Origin: Tachypleus tridentatus
Taxonomy: Eukaryota > Arthropoda > Merostomata > Xiphosura > Limulidae
NCBI RefSeq assembly: GCF_004210375.1
Contig: NC_134834.1
Location: forward strand, 152,973,290-153,037,289
Reading direction: 5' to 3'
Length of the DNA: 64,000 bases
In this document: positions 43,691-56,214 of the stretch, piece by piece
Numbering within the stretch: position 1 is the first letter of the stretch
Layout: each line of letters starts with the position of its first letter
Notes under the pieces: generated by a model
Databases searched by the model: none
The model's input: the letters and a program-made list of their open reading frames with translations, nothing else
Told to the model about the DNA's origin: nothing
Position numbers and translations under genes: made by a program

Positions 43691-44283
43691 AGAAAGCAAT
43701 AGTGATGACAAAGAGTTGACGTTATTGGATGAGATGAGTAAGCAACCTTCCAAAGCAAGAAAAGAGATGGATCGCAAAATTAAATAATTTTATCAATGAA
43801 TTGGTCTGTTAAATTACCGTAGCTTTAGGGCAAGTGTCTACATTTTTAATTTATAAGGGATTACATGAGCTTGCTGGCTCTTCACAGTCAGTAAAGAAGC
43901 TAAATTCTGGAAACATTATGGTTAAAAAATCTACACCAACACAGTTAACTTCTGAATTCAAAGCCCATTAGTGATATACATATTGAATATAATCTCCATG
44001 CTACTTTGAATTCTCTTGAGGAGTGCTTGTTACAAGGAATTTGAAGAACATCTCTGAATCTGAGATTCTCTTTGGTTTCTCCAGCCAAGGCATTTCTGCT
44101 GTGCACTGTGGATGTAAGTCAGAATTATGCTACCTACCAATGCAAATATTTTGAATTTTCATCCTCATGTCTACCTGCCTTTCTCAAAGCAGGTTACCTG
44201 AACTGTAGGATATGGGCTTATATTCCTGACCTTCTTCAGGTGGTTAAGAGGACCCAATTCCAACACACCACTTTGGCCTTGAA
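43691..44283 (+). pseudogene. I/Nimb-like LINE ORF1 fragment (copy 1)
   Basis: Plus-strand reading aligns with ORF1 of the adjacent copy 2: ELAGS-type start near 43870, then TLNSLEECLLQGI against TLNSFRGAIIE, FSLVSPAKAFLLCTVD against LTGFSNQGAFAVHRIF, FLKAGYLNCRIWAYIPD against MVRAGYQNCKV.PCI. The fragment ends at 44283, where the 5' region of copy 2 begins, so the two lie head to tail. The start boundary is uncertain. Confidence 0.65.
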
Positions 44284-44689
44284 TTCCTGCAGACGAGCAA
44301 CCTTGTGGTGGCCCCTCTAGGGTTAGTTGGCTAGTCTACTTGGGCTAGGGTCAACTGAGTACCAGTGTTGGACATTCCCAGTGGGTGGTATGGACATTGT
44401 GTCTGACACTGGTGTTCGGGTGTAGTGCTCAGGAAATCCTGACATTGCTGCAGTGTCCTTGTTTAGCATTGTAATGCATCCTCTTGCAGGACTCCATGGT
44501 GGGGTCAGTGGGCAATGAAATATAGTGTTTTTATTATGAAAAAATAAGTAAAAATGAAAAAATTAGAAAAACAGATGATCAAAAACGGCCATGCATAGAC
44601 AACTCTGTTGTACAGTTAACGTCACAGTTAGATTCTGTACTTTGATTTCTAATTATCCATTCCTTATCCGAGAAATCCTTAGTGCTGAT

Positions 44690-45640
44690 GTTCCCTTTTT
44701 ATTTAAAAAGGTTTAGAGAAGCTTGCTGGCTCCCCTCTGAAGATATTTTGATGGAAACATCTTCACCATAGCATACCAAACTCTCTTTGAAATCGAAGGT
44801 CTGTAGGAATATACCCATCAAGGTTACTCCTCATACAACTTTAAATTCTTTTAGAGGAGCTATAATTGAATGAATTGAAAAAAACATTCCTGAGATGGAG
44901 ATCCTCACTGGTTTCTCCAACCAAGGCGCTTTTGCAGTGCACCGAATCTTCACTCGAAAAAACGGAATTATGATGCCTACTAATGTTATGATATCGACAT
45001 TTACATCACGACGTCCTCCTGCCATGGTCAGAGCAGGATATCAGAACTGTAAGGTATGACCTTGCATTTCAAACCATTCCAAGATGTTTCCATTGTCAAC
45101 GGTTCGGTAACTCAAAAACGTCATGTCGTGGTTCTTTAACATATGCTCATTGTTGTGAGAAAGACCATGTCACTTACAAGTGCAAACACAATCATGCTGT
45201 GTTAACTGGACTCTTACTCAGAGACTTGAAAATTATTGTCCCTAACTCCATCTTGGACATATGCTGCTGTACTCCATTTCACTACCACGGTGGGGATGCA
45301 GACAGATCTCTAAATGCCTCCAAAAGAATTGTTTGGAAAACATTTGAAGAATCTTTTACCCTCCATGATTCAAAGACCTAGCAAATCTACATCTACTTCC
45401 ATCTCTGTTCCTGCCTCTCCTTCCGGTGACTGCCAAGTTCCACTTCCTTTGACTTTGGATTCTGGTGTTTCCTCGGGTCCATCCTCTTCTGCAAGTAAAA
45501 TTACCATTTGTTCACGCCCTCAGTCTCTGGAATCTTCATCAGCAGAGAGAGAATTGCATACTCAACTCGGGGAAGGATCTATAAAGGTCTACAGACCTTT
45601 GTCCTAAAAACGTGATCAAACACAGAAGGGCTCCCTGCCA
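44690..45640 (+). pseudogene. LINE ORF1 with zinc-knuckle remnants (copy 2)
   Basis: The reading includes LTGFSNQGAFAVHRIFTRKN, then MPTNVMISTFTS and MVRAGYQNCKV.PCISN, followed by a knuckle remnant CFHCQRFGNSKTSC with the His replaced by Asn. A second one is AHCCEKDHVTYKC, with one Cys altered. The C-terminal part is Ser/Pro-rich (45314-45607), as in gag-like ORF1 proteins of this group. Stops and shifts are present throughout. Confidence 0.7.
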
Positions 45641-45662
45641 TGTTTTCCTTCACATAAATAAA

Positions 45663-46400
45663 AATGGCCACTCTGATCCAGTTGAACTGTCGATGTTTTC
45701 ATTCATATGCAGATGACATTAACGATTTGATTGAATCTTACCATCCCGTGTGTGTCCCCTCACAGAAAACGTTTATGAAACCTTGCAATACGATCACCCC
45801 TCGGCAGTTTTCATTGTGGAGAAATGACAGGTTGCATTATGGATGAGTGCATGATGGAGTGGTATTGCTGGTTGATTAGTATGTGCCCACCCTGTTTTTG
45901 CCACTTGATACACCCTTGTAGGTTGTAGCCATCCATGATTCCTGAAGAGATCTATGATCAGTCAGACCTTGATGCCCTCATTAATTCTTTTTAATTCTGG
46001 GGGATTTTAATGGATATCATCTTCTCTGGGGTGGTGCTGATATTGGTGGGAGGTGTAGTTCCATAGAGCATATACTCTTAGACCACAACCTATCTCTATT
46101 CAGTACTGGTTCTTATACTTATTTTCATGCACCTAGTCAATATTTACCTGCTTTTGATCTTTCTACCTGCTACCCTTCAATTTTCTTTTACTTTTCTGGA
46201 GGGTTGACAGTAAATCACAGGGCAGTGATCATTTTGAGAGACTTGCCATGGTCGATGCCCCTGACCCATATACCTCGATGGAAGTTGCATCAAGTCAATT
46301 GGCCCTATTTCACTGATCTCTTAGAACTTGATCCTGTTATCGATAGACAACTGCATGGCAATAGTGACTGACTGTATTGTCAAGGCAGCTGCGCGGTGTT
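45663..46400 (+). pseudogene. LINE ORF2 endonuclease domain (copy 2)
   Basis: Starts ATLIQLNCRCFHSYADDIND then LIESYHPVCVPSQKT (family 'ILQWNCRG...N..DL..LI....P....LQET'), so the Glu of the QET box is replaced by Lys. Next come ILGDFNGYHLLWGG-like sequence near 46000-46030 with shifts, and GSYTYFHAPSQYLPAFDLS near 46110-46160. The catalytic GDFN equivalent survives only in part. Confidence 0.7.
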
Positions 46401-46839
46401 TTCCTAAAACCTCGACACGTTTCCCATAGTATTCTTGTCCTTGGTGGAATCCTGTCTGCCCCATGGCAAGGAAAACTCAAAAACGGGCTTGGGATACCTT
46501 TTACAGATATCCCACACTTTTAAACTGCGTTACATTTCATCAGGCCCATGTGCATGCTCAGTAAGTCAGACGTTAAAGCCAAAAGAAGTCTTGGATTAAA
46601 TACACCTCTAGCATCTCTTCTACCACCAGTTCAATATTCATGTGGGACAAGATACAAAAGGTTAGTGGACAGTATACTTCTCCCACCCCCTTTTCAGGCT
46701 TGCTTTCTGATGGCCAGGAAGTTGCTGATACCCAGAACATTGCCAATACTCTCAGCTAAAGTTTTCCTCATGTTTCTAGCACTTCTGCTTTATCCGCCAC
46801 CTTCTTAACCATCAAGACATGGGCAGAGCAACTGCTTCT

Positions 46840-47610
46840 ATCCTTTTGGGCTGATCGTCTCTGTGAATATAATCGTCCCTTTATACTGGTGGAACTCAAC
46901 CTTGCTCTTCATCGGTCTGGCAGTGCATCAATAGGACCTAATGGTATTCGGTACGAGATGCTGCACCATCTCTCTCCTGCCTCTCTTACTATTCTTCAGG
47001 TTGTTTTTAACTGGATCTGGCGGGAGAATGTTTTTCCTGATGCTTGGTGCCATGCTGTTGTACTTCTTTTTCCTAAGCCTGGGAAGGATCACAAGATTCC
47101 TTTGAACTATTATCCAATTGCTTTGGCAATTGGTTGAAGCTCATCTTTTTGGTTCCTCAAATCAAACAACCTCCTCGCACCCACTCAGTTTGGGTTCTGA
47201 CGACAGCATTCGACTTGAAACGTCAATCAGGGAAATCCTTCTCAAGCGAAAGCATTTTGTTTCTGTATTTTTGACCTGGAAAAAGATTTCAATACAACAT
47301 GGAGTTATGGCATCTTGCCAAACCTCCACTTGTATGGGTTGCATGGCCATTTACCCATTTTCATTGAACTTTCTTTAATGAATTGGTGATTCAAGTCCAT
47401 GTGGGTGTAACACTTTCCTGTTCCTTCCTACATGACTTTGGAGTCTTTCAAGACTGTGTCTTGAGTGTTACACATTTCATTATAAAGATTAATGCCATCA
47501 GTTGACAACTCCACTTTACAGTTGCAAACGGTTTCTGTCAATGACTTCAACATTTTGTGTCAGTCGTTGAGCATGAAGTTTATTGAATAACAGCTATAGC
47601 TACCTTCAGT
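46840..47610 (+). pseudogene. LINE ORF2 reverse transcriptase (copy 2), inactive
   Basis: FILVELNLALHRSGSASIGPN then GIRYEMLHHL opens the RT; FPDAWCHAVVLLFPKPGKDH and NYYPIALAIG follow. RLETSIREILLKRKHFVSVF leads to the segment where the first catalytic Asp should be (LTWKK; Asp replaced). Near 47455-47490 VLSVTHFIIKINAI matches 'GSILSVTLF..KIN.I'. The active-site pair reads SVNDF (47534-47548) instead of YVDDF, with Asp replaced by Asn. Confidence 0.75.
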
Positions 47611-48700
47611 CACTTACTGAAGTGGACCGGAGCAAACGATTTTACCTTTTCTTTCTCCAAAACAGTTTACATACACTTCTGCTGTCAATGGTGTTTTCAC
47701 CCAGATCCCAGGCTCCATCTTGGAGAAATTATGCTTCCCACAGTCCATGAGGCAAAGTTCTTGGGGCTTATCTTTGACCATAAGCTGACCTTTATTCCAC
47801 ACATCAAGCAGCTTGTCGAGTGTACAAAAGTACTGAACATCCTCCATGTCCTCTCTTCCACCTGCTGGGGAGCAAATAAATGTTCTATGCTGAAATGCTA
47901 AAAATTCTGTCAAGGCCTCAGCCTTGAAGGTGTTGGACCTTGTTCATCACCAGGGGCTTTGGCTCTGCACAGTGGCCATCCTCTCTTCTCCAGTCCAGAG
48001 TTTGTACACTGAGTCTCATGAACCTTCTCTATACCTCCATTATTTGCAACTGTCTTTATTGTATGCTTCAAAACATCTATCCTTATCACAACATCCCACC
48101 TGAGGTTGTGTTTACCTTCCTCAGTGAGTCATTCTTTTTTAGAATAGATGGCCTGTCATTGTTCCTTTTGACCTTTGTATCCAGGTGCAGTTGGATAAAT
48201 TTGGTATGTTTTTGGATAACATAGGTGTATCCACTGATCAGCCTGTCTCATCATGGCTGATTACCATCCTCAAATATGACCTTTCTTTGAGTCATCTGGA
48301 GAAAGCAGATACTCCTGCCTTCTGTTTGCTGAACATATTTCAAATCATTCTTCCATTTCTATTTGTACAGATGGTTTGAAATCAGGTGACTCTGTGGGCT
48401 CTGCCATGGTCAGTTGTTACTAAATCTGTCTGCTCTGGTACTGTCACTGCCATGCCTGCCCTATACATGGATTAAGGTTCTGTATTCAAGGCTCAACTCC
48501 ACACCAGTTGGCAGTTGACTTGGCTGGTGTGAGCAACATGATAACAAGCATTTCCAGATCAAACCTGTTTTTGCTCTTTGGAATCTTGTTTCCATAAGGA
48601 TTGGAAGGAGGAAGTTGTACTGGCTGGGCTATGCATTGGTCACATTTTTTTATCTACTGTGGAGAGTGATGGCACCATTTAAAATATATTTTTTACCATT
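47611..48700 (+). pseudogene. LINE ORF2 thumb and possible RNase H region (copy 2)
   Basis: Plus-strand segments with shifts: WTGANDFTFSFSKTVYIHF, HEAKFLGLIFDHKLTFIPHI and LNILHVLSSTCWGANK, all matching the thumb of I/Nimb-type RTs. CWTLFITRGFGSAQWPSS follows. Near 48370-48420 DGLKSGDSVGSAMV resembles the opening 'TDGSKS...VG.A.V' of the RNase H domain in I-group ORF2; the first catalytic Asp is kept. The minus-strand frame at 47614-47913 is only a shadow of this. Confidence 0.65.
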
Positions 48701-48930
48701 TTTTTATGTTGGATTGTTATTGGGGATGGTGACACTGTCCACCTCAGTTGTGTTTTTAAATTTTTAAGTGACATTGGTCTTTTTAACTCTATTTAAGATT
48801 TTAATTTGAAAATTGGGCTATGTTTGTTTTAGCATAATTCCTTTTTACATATTTTAATGGTTTTTACTTTTTACCAGTTGTTTGGTGCAGATAGCCCAGT
48901 TTCTCTGTGCTAATAAATGTTAAACAATCA
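48701..48930 (+). other. LINE 3' region with tail hairpin (copy 2)
   Basis: The arms GTGCAGA (48885-48891) and TCTGTGC (48904-48910) can pair over seven positions, two of them G-U, with a loop starting TAGCCC. It is followed by TAATAAATG and a CAACCAACCATCC stretch. The AGATAGCCC core is also the loop of the SINE1, SINE2 and SINE3 tails in this window. Confidence 0.7.
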
Positions 48931-49439
48931 ACCAACCATCCAGAGTTTCCCCTCTTTGCCCATTTAAGTATTGAGAACACTTACTACAGACTTTAGTACT
49001 ATAACATGCCTTACACAAATTTTACTTTTCCAATTTCTTCACCATCTTCAATGTGATATCAAAATCCTATATGTAAACACCTCATCCCAGTGATGTAATC
49101 ACTTTCTCAACAGACCATTTGACATGTTTCTATCAAATGTAGTGCAATTATTATTCACTACTTAACATTGTGAATTTCAATGCAGTCAGCATTTATACAA
49201 TTATCTTTTCATTTATAATTGTACATCACTTAACCAAATAAAAACTTACTGACAGATATGAATTCCAGAGTTAATGCTTCTACTACAGAAGCCAACTACG
49301 TCTTTTCCACTTCTGCTATCAACAACCATTGGAGGAGTCACTCTCAGTTAAGTTGTCTGTGATATAATTCTTTAAATGATGGAGACACATGCAGACCAAA
49401 AGTATCTTTCCAGTGGAGTTCTGAGGCAGTTTTAATAAA
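48931..49439. other. AT-rich non-coding DNA
   Basis: No recognised feature. Confidence 0.4.
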
Positions 49440-51640
49440 ATACCTGGAAACAGCTGGTGAGAATTTAGACTCGCTTTTCTGGCTTCTTCTTTTACTAAGT
49501 CAGCCTTAACAGGGGATCATTTGGAGCAGCCACATCCAGCTCAATTTCTTTAGTTGGTTACTTGGGTTTTTGAAGTTTTGGAGGGCTTTACTCCTTTCTT
49601 GTTAGCATAAAGGATGGCAAGTGGCTACTTGGTTTTCCTCCTCCTCCTGATATTGCTGTTTATGCTGGGAAATTTACCATTCAGTTACATGACTGGATAG
49701 TTATGCCTTGTCACCCATGTTTACCAAATCAGTATACTTTGACTTATCAATGCCAAGAGGAGGCTTACTTATATTTTCAACAGGTGGATTCTCTTTTGGA
49801 CCTATGGGGATCTAGGTTGGAACCTTTAAACAAACAACAGTTTTCTAATATTCATTTTACTCTCACAACTTTCATAAGGTATTTACGTTCAACACAACTT
49901 TTGTTTGAAACTTATCAGCATTCCCTCAGCAATTTAAGAATGAGTTAAAAATTTTGCTGACATTTACCTATTCAGATTGTCTTCCATTCTTTCTTTGGTT
50001 TTCTGGCAGTTTGTTGTTAAGATCTATTAGATAGAGGCACTTTGTATTCATTATCCCTGGCTTCTTATCTTTCTGGCTTTAATTTGAGTGTATCAGCTCA
50101 AAGTATTTCCCAACCCCCTCCTTCAGTTCTCAGGTCTTTTGGTTCCCATAATAAGATCTGTCCATATTCTCAAACATCTTCTGCTCAGGCAGACTGATGA
50201 CAGTAGCATTGATGATGCTACCAGGGGCAGAGGGAGTAGTGAGAGCATGATTACATCACTTCCTGGAAATTTGAGTTCTTTTCACCAAAACTAATCACAC
50301 ACTTATAGGGTTAATTGTTCAATCTACATCACCTTCACCATTGTCTGCTCAGACTGTTGACTTTTCATTTTCAAGAGATCCATGACAAATGGAGCTCTAT
50401 TCTTAGGCTGCAAGGTTAGTCAAAAAGGCAGTGGACAAGGATGATCCCTTTCTTTAGGAATTTTACTCCCATTTATTCATGGTACTCAAGAAGACAGGCG
50501 ATTTGCAGTCAATCATTGATTTATCTCAACTCAGTCAATTTTTAGATCCTCCTTGCTTCACAATGAAATCTTTTGTCACCCTACAATGCATTAGGTTTCT
50601 GGACAACCAAGTTCAATGTTACTAACACTTGTATCCATATTTTCATAGCAGAATCTTCCTGGATTCATCAATCAAGTGAGCAACATTCTCAAATTCTCCT
50701 TTCAGAAGTCACAAAAACAGGCTTCCTAACCTAACTGATAAAATGTTTTTTGTTATGAATGAATATTTTGTCCATAAGGGTGTGCTTTTAGTATATGCTT
50801 AAGTCACACTCAACTAACCCTTATCAGGCTTCAAGTCATAGAAAAAGCTGTCAGGATTTTACTTCTGTCTGCTTTTCCAACTGTGCAGGTGGTTCTCTCT
50901 TTTTTGGGGATATGGGCATCCCTTGAGTCTCATTCCTTTAGGACTAATGCATATGAGGTTCCTTCAGTAATCACTGTACAACTAATTTATCATATATTTT
51001 GATCCTTTGGATCATCCTGTCTCATTACTTAGAAGCAACATCATCAATTACAAATGGTGGATGGATTGAAACAACACTGCTGTTTTGGGTACCATTCTGC
51101 CACTTCTTCCCAAGATCAATCTATTCACAGGCACACCTCTTCAGGGGTGGGGAGCTTATCTTCAATGTCAAGAGTTCTAGGTAGTTGGACAGAAGGCAAA
51201 TCCACCCTCCATATCAGTGTTCTTAAACTTCTTGTAATAACATCAATTAATGGTTCAAGGTCTATTTCTTTTGAGAGGAAAAATAGTCATGATATATTCT
51301 GACATTTCCACATTTTTCTCATGGAGGCACACACTCTTAAGACCTTTGTTTTCATACTTAGGTTTTTTTCTATTAGGCACATTCCCATTGTATCAGTCTT
51401 TTAAAATCTCATGTTCTAGGAGTGATGAATTTAATAAAAGATTTTTCTGTTGTGATTTTTCAGTTGATTTGCTCTCATTTGATGCCTTTATGACTAAGTA
51501 GAAGCATTTCCATTGAATATAAGGGAAATTAGCAAGTTACCAGTCTAACTAGCAAGTTTGCAAAGATGGTTTATAAAAGTAACATTACAAATCATTCATT
51601 TTATTATCAGCAAAGATTCAGTTCTCACCAAAAATCTCTG
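49440..51640 (+). pseudogene. DIRS-like retrotransposon remnant: gag-like, RT, RNase H
   Basis: The clearest block is LKKTGDLQSIIDLSQLSQFL at about 50485-50550, followed by PPCFTMKS (DIRS form 'PKKTGDLRPVIDLS.LN.FL..P.F.ME'). Then come FLDNQVQCY.HLYPYF-like sequence where 'TKIDL.DAY.H.PI' belongs, RILLSVCF, YKWWMD.NNT, FTGTPLQGWGAYLQ ('FTDAS..GWGA.L') and PPSISVLKLLVI (' LHIN.LEL.AV', about 51200-51240). 49703-49948 and 50088-50294 may be gag-like. The frames are heavily shifted. No tyrosine recombinase is identified, so the class call is by RT/RNase H likeness. Confidence 0.65.
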
Positions 51641-54600
51641 AATAAATTTGTTTAAAGACAAGTGTCACTTCCATTTCATTTTGTAGTTTATACAAATAAA
51701 TGTCATAGAATCAATATTGTAATCACTGTTACTGCAAGCAGAAGAACACATGAAGTATATAGAGAAAAAAAAAATATCTATTTTCCACCCTGTATTATTA
51801 TAAGGGTGTATTATTATAATAATTATTATTATCTACTAGTAGTGCTCGGGAGTCCTTATCACCCCTAATTTCCATTCTCTGAAATGATGAACAAAGTCTT
51901 CTTCTCCAGTGTTTGAGTGTGTTCATCCACTCTTAAAGAAGTGGACAAAGTTGGAGGTTCTCTTACTAAGGTACCTGGATATATTTCCTAGATGTCAGTA
52001 AGAGTGGTACCCATCCTACTCAGTATTCTACTCATAATACATTTCAGATTTGACATAAAGCTATCCAATTGGGGAGTGCATGGCTCTTCTCTTTGACCAA
52101 TGCCAGTTTAGTATATTGTTCACAAAAGGTAATGCACTAATTCCTCATAATTCCAAATGTAAAGTGGTCCCATTCTAGGTTCTTGGTTGAGCACAGATTT
52201 CACATCCTCTCCATAATTCCAGGGTCAAGCAGAACACTCCTTGTCCACTTGGTGAGTGAGGATGGATGCTTATAAATTCCAGATCGGATAAATTCTGTTT
52301 TTTTGGTTGAGTGCAACATATATTCCAAACCTGGGATGTTGCCTTTTGGACTTCTTCAGGTGTGGAAGAAAAGGTTTACCCACTTAGGTGTTGCTTACTT
52401 TCTTTTCATGATTCTGGTGGCATGAAACACATCACAAGTTGGGATCCAATGAAAGATATATTAACTCGAGCCACCAACGTACAGTATAGGTACCACAACC
52501 CCTTAATTCAGAGTAGCAAAACTTCAGCTATCCAGTTGGGGCTGGCCTGCACTGAAAGTTACTCATATTTTATTCCACTTTTGATACAGGAACTAAGTTC
52601 CAAATTAAGAGCTTAACTGATTTGGATGTAGGATGGATTTTTCTCTTGGTATATTCCTGGTCTATGTAGATGCTTTCTGTATAGGTCATGTCTGCACCAG
52701 TCCCTCCACCTTCTCAGTGTGGGATTCTAACTACTGTGTCAGAGGATGGTTAGAGTATGTTTTATAAGTTAACATTTTTCTGAACTTAAATGTTTTTCCA
52801 ATAAAACTTCTACTGACACTTCTTCGCTAAAGGTTAGTTTGTCTCTAAAAAGTGAGTACATTATGAAAATGAAGTATTTGTATACAGTATTTATAAAAGG
52901 GTGCATTAAAGTTGTGGAAATGCCTAAGGCATTTGAATGGGGTATAAAAAGACTGGAGCAAGCATTCTCAGTGCTTAGATGGGTAAAGAGTGCAAACTCT
53001 AGAGATTGAGAAATAACTGGTGTTTGCAGAAGTATTATAAGAAATACATTTTTGGTTTAGGAAAGTTTTAACCTTGGTGTGAGCTTATTTTTCCAATTTA
53101 ATGAAACATTCCAGTTCATGATGTGTCAAAAATCAGACATTCCATTTGTTTTGACTGAGGTAGGTATAGGGGATACCATCCATTAGGATTACATGGGAGA
53201 TCTTGACTTCACCATGTCATCATTCTTCAGAGAACAGAAAACAGCCTGGACACCTCTTTCCTTAAAATCAAACTTTAAATTAATGATGTATCCCTTGCAT
53301 GTAAAAACTTAAATTCATCTTGAAATCCAGCTGCCCTTTGTTTACCAGTTGCACGTGAAGAAGTTCATGAATAATAATAAAATAATCAAAGGAAACAGAA
53401 ATTAGTATCATCCTGTACTACCTGCAGACAATGGTGGGAACATGATTGCTTTTCAAAGTTAAGAAGAAGAGAAAAAAGAAAGTAATGATAATATGGTACT
53501 ATCACTTGGGGTAAGAAAGATAAACTTACCTCTTGAAGTTGGCATTTCAGCCCCCATTATGGTGATAAGGCACTAGTTAGTAGTCCATTAGACAAATTAT
53601 ACTAGCATAGAGGGTCTTAACCAATTATCTAAACTAACTAGTATAACTCCCAACCATCACCCATAAAATCCACTGTAACTACTGCTTTTCAGACTTAAGA
53701 AGCTTTATGTGCAATGAGTGTCAGATAGTTTAAATAACCTTATTAACAACTAAAAGTACCTATCAGAAACTTTCACTAAGATTTCTTTAATTTTTACTTT
53801 TTTATATTTATTCAATACATCCTTATATTTATCATAGAATATGTTAATAATTTTATTTGGAGGTCTTATATTAAATCCATTAAATATTAATTTTTGAATC
53901 AAATATTTCAACATTAATAGTAGAGTACTGTAATTTATTATAAATTTTAGAAAATCTGAATAATTATGAAGTTATAATGCTTATAACAGAAAAGTATGGT
54001 AAATTACTATGAAAATAGGGTAAAGAAAAATATTTTCTTTTATCAAAAATATTTAAATTGTCATTACCAATTATTTTAATTTCTAAATCTAAATAATGCA
54101 CCGCTACAATAGAAATTGAAATATTTTTAACTTCTAATTCTACTGGACAAATGGTATTAATTACATTATTTATACTAATTAAATTATGTATATATATAAG
54201 TTAAAAGAAAAATGTCTGGGTTTATGCAATTTTCAGTAAACCTGCTTTCATAAAAATACATAAATTTGCAATACATGTAGAACTGGAATTTCTATTACTT
54301 GTTAAAATACCTGTTTATTGAAAAAATATATATATGTATAAGTACTATAAATGCAGAAGCTTCTATCTTTTATATTTTTGGAGCTACATTTTCTTTCTTT
54401 CAGTATTATGGAAGAATAACAGAACTGTAATGAATAGACAACAAAAATTAAATCTTTTAATGGAATTGTAGTGTACAGTGTGATAAAATCAAATGGTTGT
54501 ATATTCTTTACTTGTTCACAGTTTCTTAGATATTCTAAGATTTGTTGATTTTATTTATTATTCAAAATTTACAATTCTTATTATTAACACTTTTATTTTT

Positions 54601-55108
54601 AATTTTATAAAATATTAAGTAATTTGTTAAATAAAATGGCTGATTATTAATAACTGTTTTTATTGAACTAGAAATATATCTAAATTTATGGAGTTTAGGA
54701 ATAACATTCAGATAAGGTAAATCTACAAAAGAATTTGGTTTACGATAAAGTTTTTATAAGTTTTAATAAGATTATTAATTGCTGTATCTTACTTTTAAAC
54801 CTAAAACTTCCATTCCAAAAACTATCTAGGTGGATAAGATCTATTGTAGTTATGTTTCAAAATACATTTGTCAGTGTTGTTTTCAATAGATTTTAGAATA
54901 TTCTGCTAATTACATTTTGTGACAATTCTGTATTTAGATTCTTTTTTAAGTATTTTACATAAGAGTTTATGTATTATAATTTCCAAGTTTCCAGTAATAG
55001 TATGTTGATGAAGTTTGTACGGCTTGTACCTGGTTTTGCTAGTAGGGCTGATAGTTGTATCTAGCCTCATATGACCTATTAATATTTCTGTAATGGATAG
55101 TTACAAAG
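51641..55108. other. Unassigned, possibly partly element-derived
   Basis: 51770-51840 holds a TTA/TAA microsatellite. 51870-52750 is less AT-rich, with a 101-codon frame at 52311-52616 (+) lacking a motif; it could be the rest of the DIRS-like element. 53400-53700 has a patch with GTAAGAAAGATAAACTTACC that I cannot assign. From 53760 to 55000 the sequence is strongly AT-rich. Confidence 0.35.
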
Positions 55109-55120
55109 ACAATTTTCTTC

Positions 55121-55393
55121 TGTTTGTTTGGGAATTTCGCACAAAGCTACTCGAGGGCTATCTGTGCTAGCCGTCCCTAATTTAGCAGTGTAAGACTAGA
55201 GGGAAGGCAGCTAGTCATCACCACCCACCGCCAACTCTTGGGCTACTCTTTTACCAACGAATAGTGGGATTGACCGTCACATTATACACCCCCACGGCTG
55301 GGAGGGCGAGCATGTTTAGCGCGACGCGGGCGCGAACTCGCGACCCTCGGATTACGAGTCACACGCCTTACGCATTAGGCCATGCCGGGCCCC
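55121..55393 (-). mobile_element. SINE1, complete copy with exact 12-bp target-site duplication
   Basis: Minus-strand copy from TGTTTGTTTGGGAATTTCGC to GGCCATGCCGGGCCCC. ACAATTTTCTTC flanks it exactly at 55109-55120 and 55394-55405. Body identity to the other good copies is high, so this is a recent insertion. Confidence 0.93.
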
Positions 55394-55405
55394 ACAATTT
55401 TCTTC

Positions 55406-56214
55406 AATATTTCAAAAAAATTCTTAAATTCATTTGACAGAATGGATATTTAAATATAAACATATGCACTTAAGTTGAAAATATTTTCTCGACAAACCAA
55501 GAAGTCTAAAGAACTTAAACTTCTGTAAAATATTACACTATGTGGCATATCATTTGAAAATGATCAGAACAAGAACTTCTCTGTCAGACATGTGTAACAT
55601 AAAATTTACACAACATAGTATTTCACAGTGAAGAACAAAGTTGGTTGTAAATTTCTCTTTTATGTAACATAAGATGGCAATGTTTGAAGATGTTTTTCTA
55701 AAAGTAAAAAGTAATGTAAACACATCCTGTATGGCAGTGGGGAAGCAGTTAGTCATTATAGTATGTGTGTTATAATGCAGGGTTTTGTACTGCTTACTGA
55801 TTGTAAAGTGTTACCCTTTCCACAAACTCACCAAAATATGTTTATTTTTGCTGCTATCAGGTGCTTGAGTAAATTATCCATAAACGAAGTCTTTCACATG
55901 AGAAAAAGCTTGACATATTGATTTAAGGGCAGTTCTCCATTGATTTGTGTAGTATTTACTTTGATGAGTTTGTTTTTGAGAATCAGGCTCTGTTTACCCA
56001 AGTAAGAAAAGCATAAATATGTGAGACATTTAAGTACAGTTATCTGTTTATTATTGCTAAAGTAATTATTCCTTTTCAAACAGCACGATTAATAGTTTAA
56101 AGAAGAGACCTGATATACTAATTTTTATAAAGACAAGTATTTAGGAGCTTTATTGTTTAGAAATAGATAAGAATGAATGTTAAAAGCTTTAACAAGTGAC
56201 AAAATTACATTTAC
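55406..56214. other. AT-rich non-coding DNA
   Basis: No recognised feature. Frames at 55550-55756 and 55894-56079 (-) show no motif. Confidence 0.45.

Larger units (their letters stand above)
44284..48930 (+). mobile_element. I/Nimb-like LINE, near full-length dead copy (copy 2)
   Basis: The 5' region (44284-44545) opens with TTGTGGTGGCCCCTCTAGGG. ORF1 spans about 44690-45640 and ORF2 with endonuclease, RT and a possible RNase H about 45663-48700. An AT-rich 3' region ends in a hairpin near 48885-48910 and a TAATAAATG tail. All frames are broken. The order ORF1 with zinc knuckles, endonuclease, RT, RNase H-like tail is that of I-group LINEs. Confidence 0.75.
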
